DNA of 64,000 nt from the NCBI GenBank assembly GCA_052115395.1, contig JBFRGO010000001.1; one strand, given 5' to 3'. The translations under genes and the position numbers were made by a program. Origin of the DNA: Noviluteimonas sp052115395. GTDB taxonomy: Bacteria; Pseudomonadota; Gammaproteobacteria; Xanthomonadales; Xanthomonadaceae. Below the pieces are notes generated by a model that was not told the origin of the DNA, made no database searches, and worked only from the letters and a program-made list of their open reading frames with translations. The first letter of the stretch is position 1. Each line of letters starts with the position of its first letter. Positions 1-7,867 of this stretch are shown here, piece by piece.

Positions 1-366
1 TGCGACATCGTGGTGTCGATCGACGACGGGAAACTCTACGCCGTGGGCGGCAACGTCCTGCAGGGCGTCACGATGCGCACGCTGCACGTCAACCGCACCG
101 GCGCGCTGTGGAACCTGCCGCATCGCGGCACGATGACCGTGGCATGTACGCCCGGCGCGAGTGCAGGGTGCACGTTCAATCGACAGGATTGGGTGGCGCT
201 GTTGAAACTGGAACCCAAGGCGGGCGCGCCGCCGCCGATGCCGGCCGCGCCGGTGCAATGCTGCACGCTGTGCCCGTTGCCGATGCCGGCGAACATGCAG
301 CGCTGCCCGGTCGAACCCAAGCCACTGACGCCACCGGCGCCTGCCGCGGTGCCCGCGACGCCCTGA
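1..366 (+). CDS. C-terminal part of a DUF2272-like protein (5' truncated)
   Basis: The open frame runs in from the left edge (frame 1, first codons C-D-I-V-V-S) and stops at TGA 364-366, so the start lies outside the window. The visible part contains an AVGGNV-type segment followed by hydrophobic and beta-rich sequence. From memory this resembles the end of DUF2272 proteins of Xanthomonadaceae, but I cannot confirm it. The last 50 residues are rich in proline, alanine and cysteine (a CCTLCPLP stretch) and look like a disordered or disulfide-bearing tail. It converges on the zinc-ribbon gene, with the two stop codons adjacent at 366/367. The function is unknown. Confidence 0.5.
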   Translation, partial: CDIVVSIDDGKLYAVGGNVLQGVTMRTLHVNRTGALWNLPHRGTMTVACTPGASAGCTFNRQDWVALLKLEPKAGAPPPMPAAPVQCCTLCPLPMPANMQRCPVEPKPLTPPAPAAVPATP

Positions 367-567
367 TCAGGCGGCGGGCGTGGCGCGTTTGGGCCGCGGC
401 TTGGTGCGCTCGTCCATCTGCACGCCGAGCACGGCGTTGCAGTGGATGCAGGAGAACGTCATCACGCGCCGCTGCTTGGTGGCGCCGTCGACGGTCGCGA
501 TGGCTTGTTCGACGTTGACGTGCAGCACGCGCATGTCGCACTTCGGGCATTTCGCCTGGTTCATCAT
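367..567 (-). CDS. Small zinc-ribbon protein, 66 aa
   Basis: This is a 66-residue protein with two Cys-x-x-Cys knuckles (CPKC near residue 7 and CIHC near residue 40), the layout of a one-metal zinc ribbon, followed by a basic tail rich in Lys, Arg and Pro. It starts at an ATG-ATG pair (567 or 564). The start overlaps the TGA of the upstream hydrolase gene as TGATG, so translation is probably coupled and this is the last gene of a three-gene minus-strand operon. It could bind nucleic acid or a protein partner. I do not recognise a named family and assign no function. Confidence 0.75.
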   Translation of the reverse strand: MMNQAKCPKCDMRVLHVNVEQAIATVDGATKQRRVMTFSCIHCNAVLGVQMDERTKPRPKRATPAA

Positions 568-1355
568 CAAGGGGTCCCCACGAAGGCCATGAGCGATCGC
601 GCGTAGGTGGCGCTCGCGGCGACCGTCGCGTGATCGTCGTTCGGCAGGTCGAGCACGTCGGCTTTGCGACGCAGCGATGCGATCAGGTTGTCCGTGTTGG
701 CGGCAGGCACGACGTCGTCGCGGCCGGCGCGCACGATCAGCAAGGGGCCCTTGTAGTCGCGCAGGTAAGTCGCCTGTTCGTACTTGTCCTGCAGCAGCCA
801 TTTCACCGGGAGCCACGGGTAATGCGTCTGCGCGACGTTCGCCATGCTGTCGAATGGCGTGACGAGCACGAGCTTGGCGACGGGCCGTTTGGACGCGACG
901 TAACTGGCCACCGCGCTGCCGAGGCTGCGCCCGATCACGACGATTTTCGCGCCGGGCTGGCGCGCCTGCACCTGGTCGAAGACGGCGAGGGCGTCTTCGA
1001 GGATGTCGGCCTGCGTCGGCGTGCCTTCGCTCGCGCCGTAACCGCGATACGGCACCAGGTAGATACTCGAATTCGGGAACCACTTGGCGAAGTCGGCCTT
1101 GCGCAACTCGATGCGTTCGGCGTTGCCGCCGAAGTACACCACCGCGCCCGGCTGCCCGATGTTCACCAGCCAACCATTGAGCATCACCCCGTTGCGGGCG
1201 ATGCCGAAGTCGGTCTGCGCCGGATCGGACTTGGTGGCCTGCGGCAGGTAGAGGATGTCGCGCTGCTTGGCGTACATCCATCCGCACACACCGGCATAGG
1301 CGAGGACCGGGGCGGCGGCGATCAAGGTGATCACGACGGGCTTGCGGAGTTTCAT
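567..1355 (-). CDS. Membrane-anchored alpha/beta hydrolase, 262 aa
   Basis: This is a serine hydrolase of the BEM46/YfhR-like group. An N-terminal hydrophobic segment (about residues 7-27) probably anchors it in the inner membrane with the catalytic domain in the periplasm. The nucleophile elbow is GRSLG. Later come RAGRDDVV (likely the acid residue) and DDHAT (likely the catalytic His). The start at 1355 is chosen because AAGGAGG lies seven bases upstream. Longer frames upstream run into the DUF1244 gene, whose stop overlaps this ATG (ATGA). The substrate is unknown; family members act as esterases, thioesterases or lipases. Confidence 0.85.
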   Translation of the reverse strand: MKLRKPVVITLIAAAPVLAYAGVCGWMYAKQRDILYLPQATKSDPAQTDFGIARNGVMLNGWLVNIGQPGAVVYFGGNAERIELRKADFAKWFPNSSIYLVPYRGYGASEGTPTQADILEDALAVFDQVQARQPGAKIVVIGRSLGSAVASYVASKRPVAKLVLVTPFDSMANVAQTHYPWLPVKWLLQDKYEQATYLRDYKGPLLIVRAGRDDVVPAANTDNLIASLRRKADVLDLPNDDHATVAASATYARSLMAFVGTP

Positions 1356-1666
1356 CGCGGTGCCTCCTTGCGTTGCGCGGCCTCGAAGGCGGCCAGTTGT
1401 TCGGGCGTCGCCTCGCGCTGGTGTCGGGCCTTCCATTGCGCGAAGGGTTCGCCGTAGACAGTGTCCCGGGCCTCTTCCTTCGTCAACGCGATTCCTCGGT
1501 GTTCTGCGGCCTCGCGGTACCAATCGGCCAGGCAATTGCGGCAGAAGCCGGCCACCGTCATCAGATCGATGTTCTGCACGTCCGCGCGCTCGCGCATGAG
1601 GTGCTCGACCAGGCGGCGGAACACCGCGGCCTCCAGTTGTGTATTTTCGTAGTCCTGCCCGCTCAT
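1352..1666 (-). CDS. DUF1244 family protein, 104 aa
   Basis: A small acidic and helical protein with the hallmarks of DUF1244: a CRNCLADWYREA core, then LTKEEARDTVYGEPF and QWKARHQ. The family is widespread in proteobacteria and has no established function; a conserved Cys-x-x-Cys suggests metal or redox chemistry, which is inference. It is the first gene of the minus-strand trio, and its TGA overlaps the hydrolase ATG. It diverges from folD across about 100 bases that must hold both promoters. Confidence 0.85.
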   Translation of the reverse strand: MSGQDYENTQLEAAVFRRLVEHLMRERADVQNIDLMTVAGFCRNCLADWYREAAEHRGIALTKEEARDTVYGEPFAQWKARHQREATPEQLAAFEAAQRKEAPR

Positions 1667-1768
1667 GCGTCGTGCTCGTTGCCTTTGGTGGCCCTCGTGG
1701 TCGCGAGGCTACAACGGGTCGGCAATAATGTCCGGCCCTGACTCCAACATACGGCCGGTCGCCTGCAC

Positions 1769-2641
1769 ATGACGATGCCCCCCGCCCGCATCCTCGACGG
1801 CAAGCGGATCGCCGAGGAACTGCTCGATTCGCTCGCCGCCCGGGTCACCGCACGGGTCGCGGCGGGCAAACCGCGCCCGGGCCTGGCCGTGGTCCTGGTG
1901 GGCAACGACCCGGCCTCGTCGGTCTACGTGCGCAACAAGCGCCGGGCCGCGGAGAAGGTGGGGATCCGCGCGATCGACCACGACCTCCCGGCCACGACCA
2001 CCGACGCGCAACTCCTGGCGCTCGTCGACCGCCTCAACGCCGACCCCGAGGTCCACGGCATCCTGGTCCAGTTGCCCTTGCCCGACCGGCGCGATGCGAC
2101 CGAGCTGATCCACCGCATCGACCCGCGCAAGGACGTCGACGGCTTCCATCCCGAGAACGTCGGCCACCTGGCCCTGCGCCAGTTCGGCCTGCGGCCCTGC
2201 ACGCCGCGCGGCATCACGACCCTGCTGGCCTACACCGACCGCCCCGTGCGCGGTGCCAGCGCGACGATCGTGGGCGTCTCCAACCACGTCGGCCGCCCGA
2301 TGGCGCTGGAGCTGCTGATCGCCGGCTGCACGGTCACGGCCTGCCACAAGTTCACGCCGCCCGACGTGCTCGAGGCCTCCGTGCGCAACGCCGACATCCT
2401 CGTCGTCGCCGTGGGCCGCCCCGGGCTGGTCCCCGGCGAGTGGGTCAAGGAAGGCGCGGTGGTGATCGACGTGGGCATCAACCGCCTCGACGACGGCCGG
2501 CTGGTCGGCGACGTCGGTTTCGAAGCGGCCGCCAAGCGCGCCAGCTGGATCACGCCGGTCCCCGGCGGGGTGGGGCCCATGACCGTTGCGACACTCATGC
2601 AGAACACACTGGAGGCGGCAGAGGCATCGGACGCGGGCTGA
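1769..2641 (+). CDS. folD: Bifunctional methylenetetrahydrofolate dehydrogenase/cyclohydrolase FolD
   Basis: FolD interconverts 5,10-methylene-THF, 5,10-methenyl-THF and 10-formyl-THF in the cytosol, supplying one-carbon units for purines and formyl-Met-tRNA. At 290 residues it has the usual size. Visible signatures are YVRNK (Tyr53 and Lys57, the catalytic pair), the folate-site stretch QLPLP, DVDGF, PCTPRG, the NAD(P)-binding SNHVGRPM, and the C-terminal PVPGGVGPMT. The ATG at 1769 gives the standard N-terminus. It lies directly upstream of guaB, so one-carbon supply and purine nucleotide synthesis sit side by side. Confidence 0.96.
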   Translation: MTMPPARILDGKRIAEELLDSLAARVTARVAAGKPRPGLAVVLVGNDPASSVYVRNKRRAAEKVGIRAIDHDLPATTTDAQLLALVDRLNADPEVHGILVQLPLPDRRDATELIHRIDPRKDVDGFHPENVGHLALRQFGLRPCTPRGITTLLAYTDRPVRGASATIVGVSNHVGRPMALELLIAGCTVTACHKFTPPDVLEASVRNADILVVAVGRPGLVPGEWVKEGAVVIDVGINRLDDGRLVGDVGFEAAAKRASWITPVPGGVGPMTVATLMQNTLEAAEASDAG

Positions 2642-2648
2642 TTCCGGC

Positions 2649-2654
2649 TACAAT
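2649..2654 (+). promoter_or_regulatory. Possible -10 element of guaB
   Basis: TACAAT stands in the 41-base gap between folD and guaB. No convincing -35 is seen 16-18 bases upstream. If used, transcription would begin near 2661, downstream of the in-frame ATG at 2653, which favours ATG 2683 as the guaB start. Confidence 0.35.
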
Positions 2655-2682
2655 GTCGCGCTTCCCGCACTCGGGTAGCCCA

Positions 2683-4140
2683 ATGCTCCGCATCCTGGCC
2701 GAAGCGCTTACCTACGACGACATCTCGCTCGTCCCCGCGCATTCCACGGTCCTCCCCAAGGACGTCCGCCTCGCCACGCGCCTCACGCGCAACCTGCGAC
2801 TGAACATGCCGATCGTGTCCGCCGCCATGGACACCGTCACCGAAGCCCGCCTGGCCGTCACGATGGCCCAGCTCGGCGGCATCGGCATCCTCCACAAGAA
2901 CATGTCCATCGAACGCCAGGCCGCGGAAGTGGCGCGCGTCAAGAAGTTCGAAGCCGGCGTGATCAAGGAGCCCTTCACCGTCGGGCCCGAAACGACGATC
3001 GGCGAAGTGCTCAAGCTCACCCGCGCACGCAACATCTCCGGCGTGCCGGTGGTCGAGAACGGCCAGCTGATGGGCATCGTCACCGGGCGCGACATGCGCT
3101 TCGAGAAGAAGCTCGACGATCCGGTCCGCCACATCATGACCAAGAAGGATCGGCTGATCACCGTGCGCGAAGGCGCCAGCGACGAAGAAGTCGTGCAGCT
3201 GCTGCACAAGCACCGCATCGAGAAAGTCCTCGTCGTCAACGACGGTTTCGAACTGCGTGGCCTGATCACCGTCAAGGACATCCAGAAGAAGCAGGACAAC
3301 CCCAACGCCGCCTACGACCCCAGCGAGCGCCTGCTCGTCGGCGCCGCGGTCGGCGTGGGCGGCGATACCGAACAACGCATCGAAGCGCTCGTCGCCGCGG
3401 GCGTGGACGTGATCATCGTCGACACCGCGCACGGCCATTCGCAGGGCGTGCTCGATCGCGTGAAGTGGGCGAAGAAGCGCTTCCCGAAACTCGAAGTCGT
3501 CGGCGGCAACATCGTCACCGGCGATGCGGCGCTCGCGCTGATGGACAACGGCGCGGACGCGGTGAAAGTCGGCGTCGGCCCCGGTTCGATCTGCACCACG
3601 CGCATCGTCGCGGGCGTCGGCGTGCCGCAGGTCACCGCGGTCTCGATGGTCGCCGAAGCGCTGCAGGATCGCATTCCGCTGATCGCCGACGGCGGCATCC
3701 GCTATTCGGGCGACATCGGCAAGGCGATCGTCGCCGGCGCATCGAGCGTGATGATCGGCGGCCTGTTCGCCGGCACCGAGGAATCGCCGGGCGAAACCGA
3801 ACTGTTCCAGGGTCGCAGCTACAAGAGCTATCGCGGCATGGGTTCGCTGGGCGCGATGGAGAAGGGGTCGAAGGACCGCTATTTCCAGGATGCCAGCGAC
3901 GCCGACAAGCTCGTGCCCGAAGGCATCGAAGGGCGCGTGCCGTATCGCGGCCCGCTCAGTGGCGTCGTGCATCAACTCGCCGGCGGCCTGCGCGCGACGA
4001 TGGGTTACGTCGGTTGCGCGACCATCGACGAAATGCGCAACAAGCCGTCCTTCGTGAAGGTGACCTCCGCCGGCACGCGCGAATCGCACGTGCACGACGT
4101 GCAGATCACGAAGGAACCGCCGAACTACCGCGCTTCTTGA
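2683..4140 (+). CDS. guaB: IMP dehydrogenase GuaB
   Basis: GuaB oxidises IMP to XMP with NAD+, the committed step of GMP synthesis. The 485-residue protein has the TIM-barrel halves split by a CBS pair (about residues 95-205), the catalytic loop GPGSICTTR with the nucleophile Cys near residue 304, and the flap-region motif YRGMGS. I chose ATG 2683 (N-terminus MLRILAEALTYDD), which matches the usual length. An in-frame ATG at 2653 would add ten atypical residues and lies upstream of the likely transcription start. guaA follows after 46 bases, as in most proteobacteria, giving the IMP-XMP-GMP branch in order. Confidence 0.96.
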   Translation: MLRILAEALTYDDISLVPAHSTVLPKDVRLATRLTRNLRLNMPIVSAAMDTVTEARLAVTMAQLGGIGILHKNMSIERQAAEVARVKKFEAGVIKEPFTVGPETTIGEVLKLTRARNISGVPVVENGQLMGIVTGRDMRFEKKLDDPVRHIMTKKDRLITVREGASDEEVVQLLHKHRIEKVLVVNDGFELRGLITVKDIQKKQDNPNAAYDPSERLLVGAAVGVGGDTEQRIEALVAAGVDVIIVDTAHGHSQGVLDRVKWAKKRFPKLEVVGGNIVTGDAALALMDNGADAVKVGVGPGSICTTRIVAGVGVPQVTAVSMVAEALQDRIPLIADGGIRYSGDIGKAIVAGASSVMIGGLFAGTEESPGETELFQGRSYKSYRGMGSLGAMEKGSKDRYFQDASDADKLVPEGIEGRVPYRGPLSGVVHQLAGGLRATMGYVGCATIDEMRNKPSFVKVTSAGTRESHVHDVQITKEPPNYRAS

Positions 4141-4146
4141 ACCACC

Positions 4147-4170
4147 GCGCCGGCTTCGTGCCGGCGCTTT
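4147..4170 (+). terminator. Hairpin between guaB and guaA
   Basis: A perfect 8-bp stem (GCGCCGGC at 4147-4154, GCCGGCGC at 4160-4167) with the loop TTCGT is followed by only TTT. It sits 6 bases after the guaB stop and 16 before the guaA start. With so short a U-run it is more likely an attenuating or mRNA-stabilising hairpin than a full terminator. Confidence 0.55.
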
Positions 4171-4186
4171 CGCATCAGGGCCCCCA

Positions 4187-5758
4187 ATGACCCACGATAT
4201 CCACACCGACAAGATCCTCATCCTCGATTTCGGCGCGCAATACACGCAGCTGATCGCGCGCCGCATCCGCGAGCTCGGCGTCTATTGCGAAATCTGGGCG
4301 TGGGACCACGATCCGTCGGAAATCGCGAAGTTCGGCGCCAAGGGCATCATCCTGTCCGGCGGCCCCGAATCGACCACGCTGCCCGGTGCGCCGAGCGCGC
4401 CGCAGGAAGTGTGGGATTGCGGCCTGCCGCTGCTCGGCATCTGCTACGGCATGCAGACGATGGCCGCGCAGCTGGGGGGCGCGACCGAAGCGGCGGACCA
4501 GCGCGAGTTCGGCCATGCGCAGGTCGAGATCGTCGCGCACGATGCCCTGTTCGACGGATTGAAGGACCACCCCGGTTCGCCGCCGCGCCTGGATGTGTGG
4601 ATGAGCCATGGCGACCACGTGTCGCACGCGCCGCCGGGCTTCACCGTCACCGCGCGCACCGACCGCATTCCCGTCGCCGCGATGGCCGACGAATCGCGCC
4701 GCTGGTACGGCGTGCAGTTCCATCCCGAAGTCACGCACACGCGGCAGGGGCAGGCGCTGTTGCGCCGCTTCGTCGTGGACATCTGCGGTTGCGACACCTT
4801 GTGGACGGCCGCGAACATCATCGACGACCTCGTCGCGCGCGTTCGCGCGCAGATGGGGTCGGAGGAAGTGATCCTCGGCTTGTCGGGCGGCGTGGATTCC
4901 TCCGTGGTCGCCGCGCTGCTACATCGCGCGATCGGCGATCAGTTGACGTGCGTGTTCGTCGACACCGGCCTGCTGCGTTTCGAGGAAGGCGACCAGGTGA
5001 TGGCGATGTTCGCCGAGCACATGGGCGTCAAGGTCATTCGCGTGGATGCCGCGCCGCGTTACTTCGCCAAGCTCGAAGGCGTCGGCGATCCGGAAGCCAA
5101 GCGCAAGATCATCGGCAATCTGTTCGTCGACATCTTCGACGAAGAATCCACCAAGCTCGCGAACGCCAAGTGGCTCGCGCAGGGCACGATCTATCCCGAC
5201 GTGATCGAATCGGCGGGCAGCAAGACCGGCAAGGCGCACGTCATCAAGAGCCACCACAACGTCGGTGGCTTGCCCGAGCACATGAAGCTCGGCCTCGTCG
5301 AACCGTTGCGCGAATTGTTCAAGGACGAAGTGCGCCGCCTGGGCGTCGAACTGGGCTTGCCGCCGTCGATGGTCTACCGCCATCCGTTCCCCGGCCCGGG
5401 CCTGGGCGTGCGCATCCTGGGCGAAGTGAAGCCCGAGTACGCCGAGCTGCTCGCCAAGGCCGACCACATCTTCATCGACGAACTGCGCAAGCACGGCCTG
5501 TACGACAAGGTCAGCCAGGCCTTCGCGGTGTTCCTGCCGGTGAAGTCGGTGGGCGTGGTGGGCGATGCGCGCGCCTACGAATGGGTGATCGCGCTGCGCG
5601 CCGTGGAGACGGTCGACTTCATGACCGCGCACTGGGCGCACCTGCCGCACGAGTTCCTGGGCATGGTGTCCAACCGCATCATCAACGAGCTGCGCGGCGT
5701 CTCGCGCGTGGTGTACGACATCAGCGGCAAGCCGCCGGCGACGATCGAGTGGGAGTAG
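4187..5758 (+). CDS. guaA: GMP synthase (glutamine-hydrolysing) GuaA
   Basis: GuaA converts XMP to GMP using ATP and glutamine. The N-terminal class I amidotransferase domain (about residues 1-200) carries the nucleophile in GICYGMQ (Cys86) and the His/Glu pair in QFHPEV. The ATP-pyrophosphatase domain follows, with the P-loop LSGGVDSSV. The C-terminal dimerisation domain ends in the typical PPATIEWE. The length of 523 residues is normal. The start at ATG 4187 gives the expected N-terminus before ILILDFGAQYTQLIARR. It is likely co-transcribed with guaB through the intervening hairpin. Confidence 0.97.
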   Translation: MTHDIHTDKILILDFGAQYTQLIARRIRELGVYCEIWAWDHDPSEIAKFGAKGIILSGGPESTTLPGAPSAPQEVWDCGLPLLGICYGMQTMAAQLGGATEAADQREFGHAQVEIVAHDALFDGLKDHPGSPPRLDVWMSHGDHVSHAPPGFTVTARTDRIPVAAMADESRRWYGVQFHPEVTHTRQGQALLRRFVVDICGCDTLWTAANIIDDLVARVRAQMGSEEVILGLSGGVDSSVVAALLHRAIGDQLTCVFVDTGLLRFEEGDQVMAMFAEHMGVKVIRVDAAPRYFAKLEGVGDPEAKRKIIGNLFVDIFDEESTKLANAKWLAQGTIYPDVIESAGSKTGKAHVIKSHHNVGGLPEHMKLGLVEPLRELFKDEVRRLGVELGLPPSMVYRHPFPGPGLGVRILGEVKPEYAELLAKADHIFIDELRKHGLYDKVSQAFAVFLPVKSVGVVGDARAYEWVIALRAVETVDFMTAHWAHLPHEFLGMVSNRIINELRGVSRVVYDISGKPPATIEWE

Positions 5759-5861
5759 GGCGCCCTCACGAAATAATTCCGGGGGCCTTGTCGATTTTCG
5801 CCCCGCTCGTTCGTCGTCAAGGGTAAGGGCCGCCAGGGGCCTGCCAACGAGGAGATCGACA

Positions 5862-6284
5862 ATGCGCGTCATGGTCTTTGCGAAGATGGACCCGAATACC
5901 CCGATGGAACCCACGCCCGAGCAGCTGGAAGCTTTCCAGGCGATGGACCGCTTCACCGAAGAGCTCGTCGCCGCCGGTGTGTTCGTGGCCGGCGCCGGCC
6001 TCAAGCCCGAATCGGAGTCCAAGCGCATCGTCGACCAGGGGTCGGAACGCATGGTCGTCGACGGCCCGTTCGCCGAAGCGCGCGAAGTGGTCGCCGGCTT
6101 CTCGATCTGGGAAGTGAAGGACATGGACGAAGCGCTTGCGTGGGCGATGAAGGCCCCGAACTTCGGCATGGGCGCGGTCGAGATCCGCCCGTTTTTCGAA
6201 GCGGCGGACCTGGAAGGGTTCGTGTCTCCGGAAGAACTCGCGGCGCCGCGCGAGGGCGAACGCGGCAGGCTCGGGGTCGCGTGA
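5862..6284 (+). CDS. YciI-like/DGPF domain protein, 140 aa
   Basis: A small cytosolic protein with the ferredoxin-like YciI fold: an N-terminal RVMVFAK strand and the VVDGPFAEA motif that defines the DGPF subfamily. Members are of unknown function and are often encoded beside ECF sigma factors; no sigma factor is visible here. The C-terminal 25 residues are charged and look unstructured. ATG 5862 is supported by GAGGAG about ten bases upstream. Its TGA overlaps the GTG of tadA (GTGA), so the two are translationally coupled although no functional link is known. Confidence 0.85.
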   Translation: MRVMVFAKMDPNTPMEPTPEQLEAFQAMDRFTEELVAAGVFVAGAGLKPESESKRIVDQGSERMVVDGPFAEAREVVAGFSIWEVKDMDEALAWAMKAPNFGMGAVEIRPFFEAADLEGFVSPEELAAPREGERGRLGVA

Positions 6285-6760
6285 GCCAAGCCGACACCGA
6301 CATCGCCTGGATGCAACGTGCGCTCGCATTGGCCGAGCGCGCGGAGCACGAAGACGACGAAATTCCCGTCGGCGCATTGCTGGTCTCCGCCGAAGGCGAA
6401 GTTCTCGGCGAAGGCTGGAACCGCAACATCACCGACCGCGACCCGACGGCGCATGCCGAAGTCGTCGCATTGCGCCAGGCCGGCGCGCGCGTGGGCAACC
6501 ATCGACTGCTCGGCAGCACGCTGTACGTGACGCTGGAACCGTGCGCGATGTGCGCGATGGCGATGGTGCATGCGCGCGTGGCGCGCGTGGTTTACGGCGC
6601 CAGCGATCCGAAGACCGGTGCCGCGGGCAGCGTGTTCGATCTATTGGCCGATCCGCGCCACAACCACCGCGTGGAAGTCGTCGGCGGCGTACTCGCCGAC
6701 GAAGCCGGCACGCGCCTGACGAATTACTTCCGCAAGAAGCGCGGCAAGCCCGCGCTCTGA
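6281..6760 (+). CDS. tadA: tRNA adenosine(34) deaminase TadA
   Basis: TadA deaminates A34 to inosine in tRNA-Arg(ACG), letting it read CGU, CGC and CGA. The cytidine-deaminase-like zinc site is visible: His58-Ala-Glu60 (the HAEV motif) and PCAMC with Cys88 and Cys91. The GTG at 6281 is chosen as start because it overlaps the previous stop (GTGA) and gives a normal 159-residue length. An internal ATG at Met11 would also keep the whole catalytic domain. The stop codon is separated by a single base from the stop of the convergent DUF2721 gene. Confidence 0.93.
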   Translation: MSQADTDIAWMQRALALAERAEHEDDEIPVGALLVSAEGEVLGEGWNRNITDRDPTAHAEVVALRQAGARVGNHRLLGSTLYVTLEPCAMCAMAMVHARVARVVYGASDPKTGAAGSVFDLLADPRHNHRVEVVGGVLADEAGTRLTNYFRKKRGKPAL

Positions 6761-6761
6761 A

Positions 6762-7226
6762 TCACCCGCGCTTGCGCTTCATTTCCTGCTCCATCTCCAG
6801 GTCGAAGCTGGAGACCGACAGGCTCACTTCGCTGCCCAGGACGATGCTCGCGGCGAGCAGGAACATCACGCCGAGCAATGCCAGCGCGGTGGGCACCACG
6901 CCGAGCTTGAATCCGGTGAAGGCATCCAGCGCAAGCGACAGGCTGGTGCCCACGAATGCGCCGAGCGCGCCGTAGAGCATCTGGCACGCGCGCAACACCA
7001 GGTGCGCGCGGCGGCGATGGCGCTTGATCTGGTCATGGCGTTCCGCCGCGTCGGGCGCGTCGAATTCCCAGCTGACCATCAGCGCGCGCAGGCGATCGAC
7101 CACGCGGGCCAGGCGCGCGTTGGCCGAGGTCAGCAACGAGGCCGTGGCCGCCATGAGCAGGGCAGGGGCCAGCATGGCGGTCAGGATGGCGTAGTGCGCG
7201 AGGGCGGACTGGAGGACGGAGGGCAT
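6762..7226 (-). CDS. DUF2721 family inner-membrane protein, 154 aa
   Basis: Three hydrophobic segments are visible: about residues 12-35 (ILTAMLAPALLMAATASLL), then two near the C-terminus around a GALGAFVG and VVPTALALLGVMFLL stretch. Between them lies a basic cytosolic loop containing a DQIKRHRRRAHL segment. This is the layout of DUF2721 proteins, which have no known function. ATG 7226 gives the first hydrophobic segment near the N-terminus; upstream in-frame sequence is antisense to orn. It diverges from orn by 67 bases. Confidence 0.8.
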   Translation of the reverse strand: MPSVLQSALAHYAILTAMLAPALLMAATASLLTSANARLARVVDRLRALMVSWEFDAPDAAERHDQIKRHRRRAHLVLRACQMLYGALGAFVGTSLSLALDAFTGFKLGVVPTALALLGVMFLLAASIVLGSEVSLSVSSFDLEMEQEMKRKRG

Positions 7227-7293
7227 CGGGCGGGCGCGGGCGGGCGAAGGGGCTGGGCTATCATGCGGCAGGTCCCGTTTCCCAAGCGAGCAC

Positions 7294-7866
7294 ATGCCGA
7301 ACCACATGGACAGTGAAGGCCGGTTGATCTGGATCGACCTGGAGATGACCGGGCTCGATACCGGCCGCGATTCGATCCTCGAGATCGCCACGATCGTCAC
7401 CGACTCCAACCTGCAGGTCCTCGCCGAAGGCCCGGAGCTGGCGATCGCGCACCCTGTGTCGGTGCTCGAGGCGATGGACGAGTGGAACCGCACGCAGCAC
7501 CGCAAGTCGGGCCTGTGGCAACGCGTCGTCGACAGCCACGTGACGCTCGACCAGGCCGAGGCGCGCACGCTGGCGTTCCTCTCCGAGTGGGTCCCCGCCA
7601 ACGCGTCCCCGATGTGCGGCAACTCGATCTGCCAGGACCGCCGTTTCCTGCACCGCCTCATGCCGGCGCTGGAGAACCACTTCCACTACCGCAACCTCGA
7701 TGTCAGCACCCTCAAGGAGCTGGCGCGGCGCTGGGCGCCCGCGGTCATGGCCGGCGTGCGTAAGCAATCGGCGCACACGGCCCTGAGCGACGTGCGCGAT
7801 TCGATCGCCGAACTGGCCTACTATCGGCGTCACATGGGCCCCCTGTCGGGCCTGCCGACGGGGTAG
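7294..7866 (+). CDS. orn: Oligoribonuclease Orn
   Basis: Orn is a 3'-5' exonuclease that degrades 2-5-mer RNAs and, importantly, pGpG, the product of c-di-GMP hydrolysis. The DEDDh exonuclease motifs are visible: IDLEMTGLD (Asp15 and Glu17), a central Asp in the SICQDRRF region, and the terminal His/Asp in SAHTALSDVRDS. At 190 residues it is close to the usual 180-185. ATG 7294 and ATG 7306 are both possible; the second gives the more typical length. It is immediately followed by a diguanylate cyclase gene one base after its stop. Confidence 0.95.
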   Translation: MPNHMDSEGRLIWIDLEMTGLDTGRDSILEIATIVTDSNLQVLAEGPELAIAHPVSVLEAMDEWNRTQHRKSGLWQRVVDSHVTLDQAEARTLAFLSEWVPANASPMCGNSICQDRRFLHRLMPALENHFHYRNLDVSTLKELARRWAPAVMAGVRKQSAHTALSDVRDSIAELAYYRRHMGPLSGLPTG

Positions 7867-7867
7867 G

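Noticed and set aside
2653..2682. Upstream ATG of guaB
   Set aside because: It adds ten residues not found in IMP dehydrogenases and lies upstream of the transcription start implied by the TACAAT at 2649-2654.
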